A DNA stretch of 64,000 bases from Lomentospora prolificans (lineage: Eukaryota > Ascomycota > Sordariomycetes > Microascales > Microascaceae), in assembly GCA_029532625.1 (NCBI GenBank), contig JARFXM010000006.1, forward strand, positions 1,984,001-2,048,000, read 5' to 3'. The translations under genes and the position numbers were made by a program. Shown here piece by piece: positions 61,952-64,000 of this stretch; within the stretch, counting starts at the first letter, position 1; every line of letters starts with the position of its first letter. The notes under the pieces were generated by a model that saw only the letters and a program-made list of their open reading frames with translations, searched no databases and had not been told where the DNA came from.

Positions 61952-64000
61952 GGCGACCGAGATTCCCTCAAGAAGGGAGACACCAATTTAGGGGCGGAAT
62001 ATTACTGAGGTAATGGGTTTCGCCTTTGCCGGATAGGTGTCAATATGGTTGATGCCCCGTGCGTGGGCCCGCCGATCAAAGACTACCACCTGACGTCGCA
62101 CCGGGTAGCCACGGTGAATAGCTCAGGTTGGTGTGGCGAGTGTAATTACTCGCGACAGTGACGCTGTGAAATTAGGGTCCTAAACTAGAGTGCGATTCGT
62201 CGGGTGCCAATACGACCGGGCCGTGGTCATGGAAACGTTGGGCCAATGATCCAGGATCAGCTAGCGGCACGTGCGAAAATTTGCAATTGCCTGCCCCTGG
62301 CTTGCCTGGCTCAGGTACTTGTCCTGGTCGTGATTGACAGTGGCGAGTGCTGTCAGGTCAGGCACTAGCGATTTCGATTCACCGTCTGGGCTTGTCTGGC
62401 TGGCTTTGCCTGGGTTGGTGGAAAGGCTTGTTCGGTGAGCTTGGCCGGCGAGGGGGGTGTTGGGGGCCACAACTTTAGCACAGCCTGGCCTGGCGATGGC
62501 GCACTGAGCACTAAGCTTCCCGCGTCCCGCCCCGCGTATCCAGCAGCCCAAAAGTTGCTGGCTTGTTGCGCACTAAAACCCGCTGACAGGTGCGCGCGTG
62601 AACCGTGAAGGAGGGGCGCCTTGCCTGCTGTATGGTCGAACCGTACCTTTGTTTACCTGCACCCTGATCTATCTCTGACCTACTCTTCAAGCACGGCTGT
62701 GACGCCTCCGAAGAAAACCAAAGAGATCACAGAGGATGATAGAGTAGATCCGTTTCTTCCAAACGCGGTCTGACCGCTCTCAGAAACGCAGGATCCCTAA
62801 CCCGTTGTACGTTGAGGGGGCTTTTCTCAGTCTCTTTTACCTCAGAGTGGTGTCAGTCTCTCTTTGTCCGTGTCTTGCCGTCTTTCGATAGACCAAGTGT
62901 CCTCAGGGTCAAGGGGCCATCCGCGAGGCCGATGAAGTCATACGGCCGTCGAAGAAGCAGGAATAGTCGAAGTTTGTCATACCTCAGATGCAATATCGAT
63001 GGTCGGGGAATGTTTCCACCTCAGCCTCAGCCCCAGACACTGACAGGATGAATTGAATGCCCTTTGCGAGCCCGGTTTCTCGCTCCTTCCGTAATATCGA
63101 GGGGAGTTGATTATGCAATCAATGTAGATGCCCAGGCAGGAGCTACCGATAAAGGGATTCTTAGAAGAAAGATGGCTCACGCTGACAAGAACAACGGGAG
63201 AGCAGGAGCAAAGGAAAAAAGACAAAAGAGAACGAGGGTAGACGCAGTATTAGAGACTGGCAAGAAACAAGCCCCAGCAAGCTTTCTGAACACCTGGACC
63301 GCCACGTCTGTCAAGAGACTGTGCAAAATAATGGCAGGTGGACCGGGCACCGAGTGAGTTTTTTTCCCGAAAAAAAGGAGCAATGAGCCGTGCTGGCCTG
63401 ATTCGAAAAGAGCCTACAGCATCTGCCGCGTCGCGCGGATAGAGATGGCGATACGAGGATATTTTTCCAACCGGGCGAGGATATCTCTCCGAGTTGGGCG
63501 TCGCTGCTTGATTTTCCCGGGAGAGCGAAAACCGCGGGATAGCTACGTATATATGTATTAGAGTAGAAATACACTATTCATATTACGACCTCGAATGGGT
63601 AATTTGAGGCATTGCCAGGCGATGAACGACAACCGAGCGTGGTCCTACGGCCCATTACAACGTTAGAACGTACCTTTTGTGCCTTCAGCGCACTGCCCAC
63701 GTCGGTCGTCCCTCATTCCCTAGCTGGCCGGGCCCCAGTTGCTATGGTGTCTGCAGCATCACGGTGATCAGACGTGCAGCATGCAGAAATCCCTCCTTCG
63801 ATTCTGGCCCGTCTGGCACTATTACACGCCAGCGAGCGATACCAAATCAGTCGCTCTTACAGGGCTCATTACACCAGATTGGCATGTCGTCGTGGCTCCA
63901 GACGACCCAGTCAGCTCACCCAATCTCTTCAAGGACGAATGAGACACTATGGTTGCTTTTTGTTGATGACATGTTCTTGATCAGGGGTTTTCGGCGCGTC
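61952..64000. other. Intergenic: CLIP promoter and gene-free right end
   Basis: No gene is supported to the end of the window. The CLIP-proximal part carries four CCTGGC hexamers (62296-62494) and a TGGCTGGC octamer (62397-62404), plus an imperfect 17-bp palindrome at 62630-62646. Short ORFs after 62800 have no recognisable motif. Confidence 0.5.
62296..62494. promoter_or_regulatory. Cluster of CCTGGC hexamers upstream of CLIP gene
   Basis: Exact copies at 62296, 62305, 62484 and 62489 in 199 nt, about 350-540 nt upstream of the CLIP start. Reverse complement GCCAGG fits the PacC consensus. Confidence 0.38.

Noticed and set aside
62630..62646. 17-bp imperfect palindrome as a Zn2Cys6 site
   Set aside because: Several mismatches at the centre and no recognised half-site pair such as CGG-CCG.
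1..64000. Transposon, biosynthetic cluster or defence-island content
   Set aside because: No transposase, integrase, reverse transcriptase, PKS/NRPS, NLR or long terminal repeat pattern was seen in any frame; no strong TpA excess typical of RIP was noticed by eye.

Overview
This window is nuclear DNA of a filamentous ascomycete (Pezizomycotina). Gene content and protein style suggest a Sordariomycete, but the genus cannot be fixed from sequence alone. The signs are short GT-AG introns (about 45-290 nt) with CTAAC/CTRAC-like branch points, genes on both strands without operons, long T/C-rich leaders, and orthologues typical of filamentous fungi: a HELQ helicase, an SNT2 with a BAH domain, and a CAP-Gly protein with zinc knuckles. 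Eighteen protein genes are supported. No rRNA gene, convincing tRNA gene, CRISPR array or intact transposon was seen.

Layout. 1-4.8 kb: the 3' end of coatomer zeta (RET3), converging on SUA5 (tRNA t6A synthesis), then eIF4A. 6.1-14 kb: an F-box/JmjC protein of the JMJD6 type, a CCCH/DUF1771/SMR protein and the Golgi protein TVP38. 14.5-22.7 kb: an uncharacterised Cys-Pro motif protein, an S33 alpha/beta-hydrolase peptidase and a multi-exon HELQ-type DNA helicase. 22.7-26.9 kb: gene-free. 26.9-32.6 kb: SNT2, a large chromatin reader. 35.3-40.7 kb: YDJ1 (class A Hsp40), TRM82 (tRNA m7G46 subunit) and RPP0 (ribosomal stalk); the last two are divergent. 41.3-44.8 kb: mitochondrial MSH1. 44.8-49 kb: gene-free. 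49-55.8 kb: a polyQ orphan with an 11-residue cysteine repeat, and alpha-mannosidase AMS1. 56.3-62 kb: ENV7-like kinase and CLIP-170/Bik1. 62-64 kb: gene-free.

The genes are mostly conserved housekeeping functions. Several serve translation and tRNA modification (SUA5, eIF4A, TRM82, RPP0), secretion and the vacuole (RET3, TVP38, AMS1, ENV7), and organelle or nuclear genome maintenance (MSH1, HELQ, SNT2). I see no biosynthetic cluster or defence island. Exon joins were worked out by hand from splice consensus and reading frame, and each fully listed join gives a length divisible by three. The most interesting points are a basic, acid-free, in-frame extension without an ATG in front of SUA5 that looks like a mitochondrial presequence started at a near-cognate codon; a probable 6-nt micro-exon in the HELQ His-His-Ala-Gly-Leu motif; a 7-nt last exon in RPP0; two GC-AG introns; recurrent CCTGGC/TGGCTGGC clusters in intergenic DNA; and two uncharacterised proteins with distinctive cysteine patterns.
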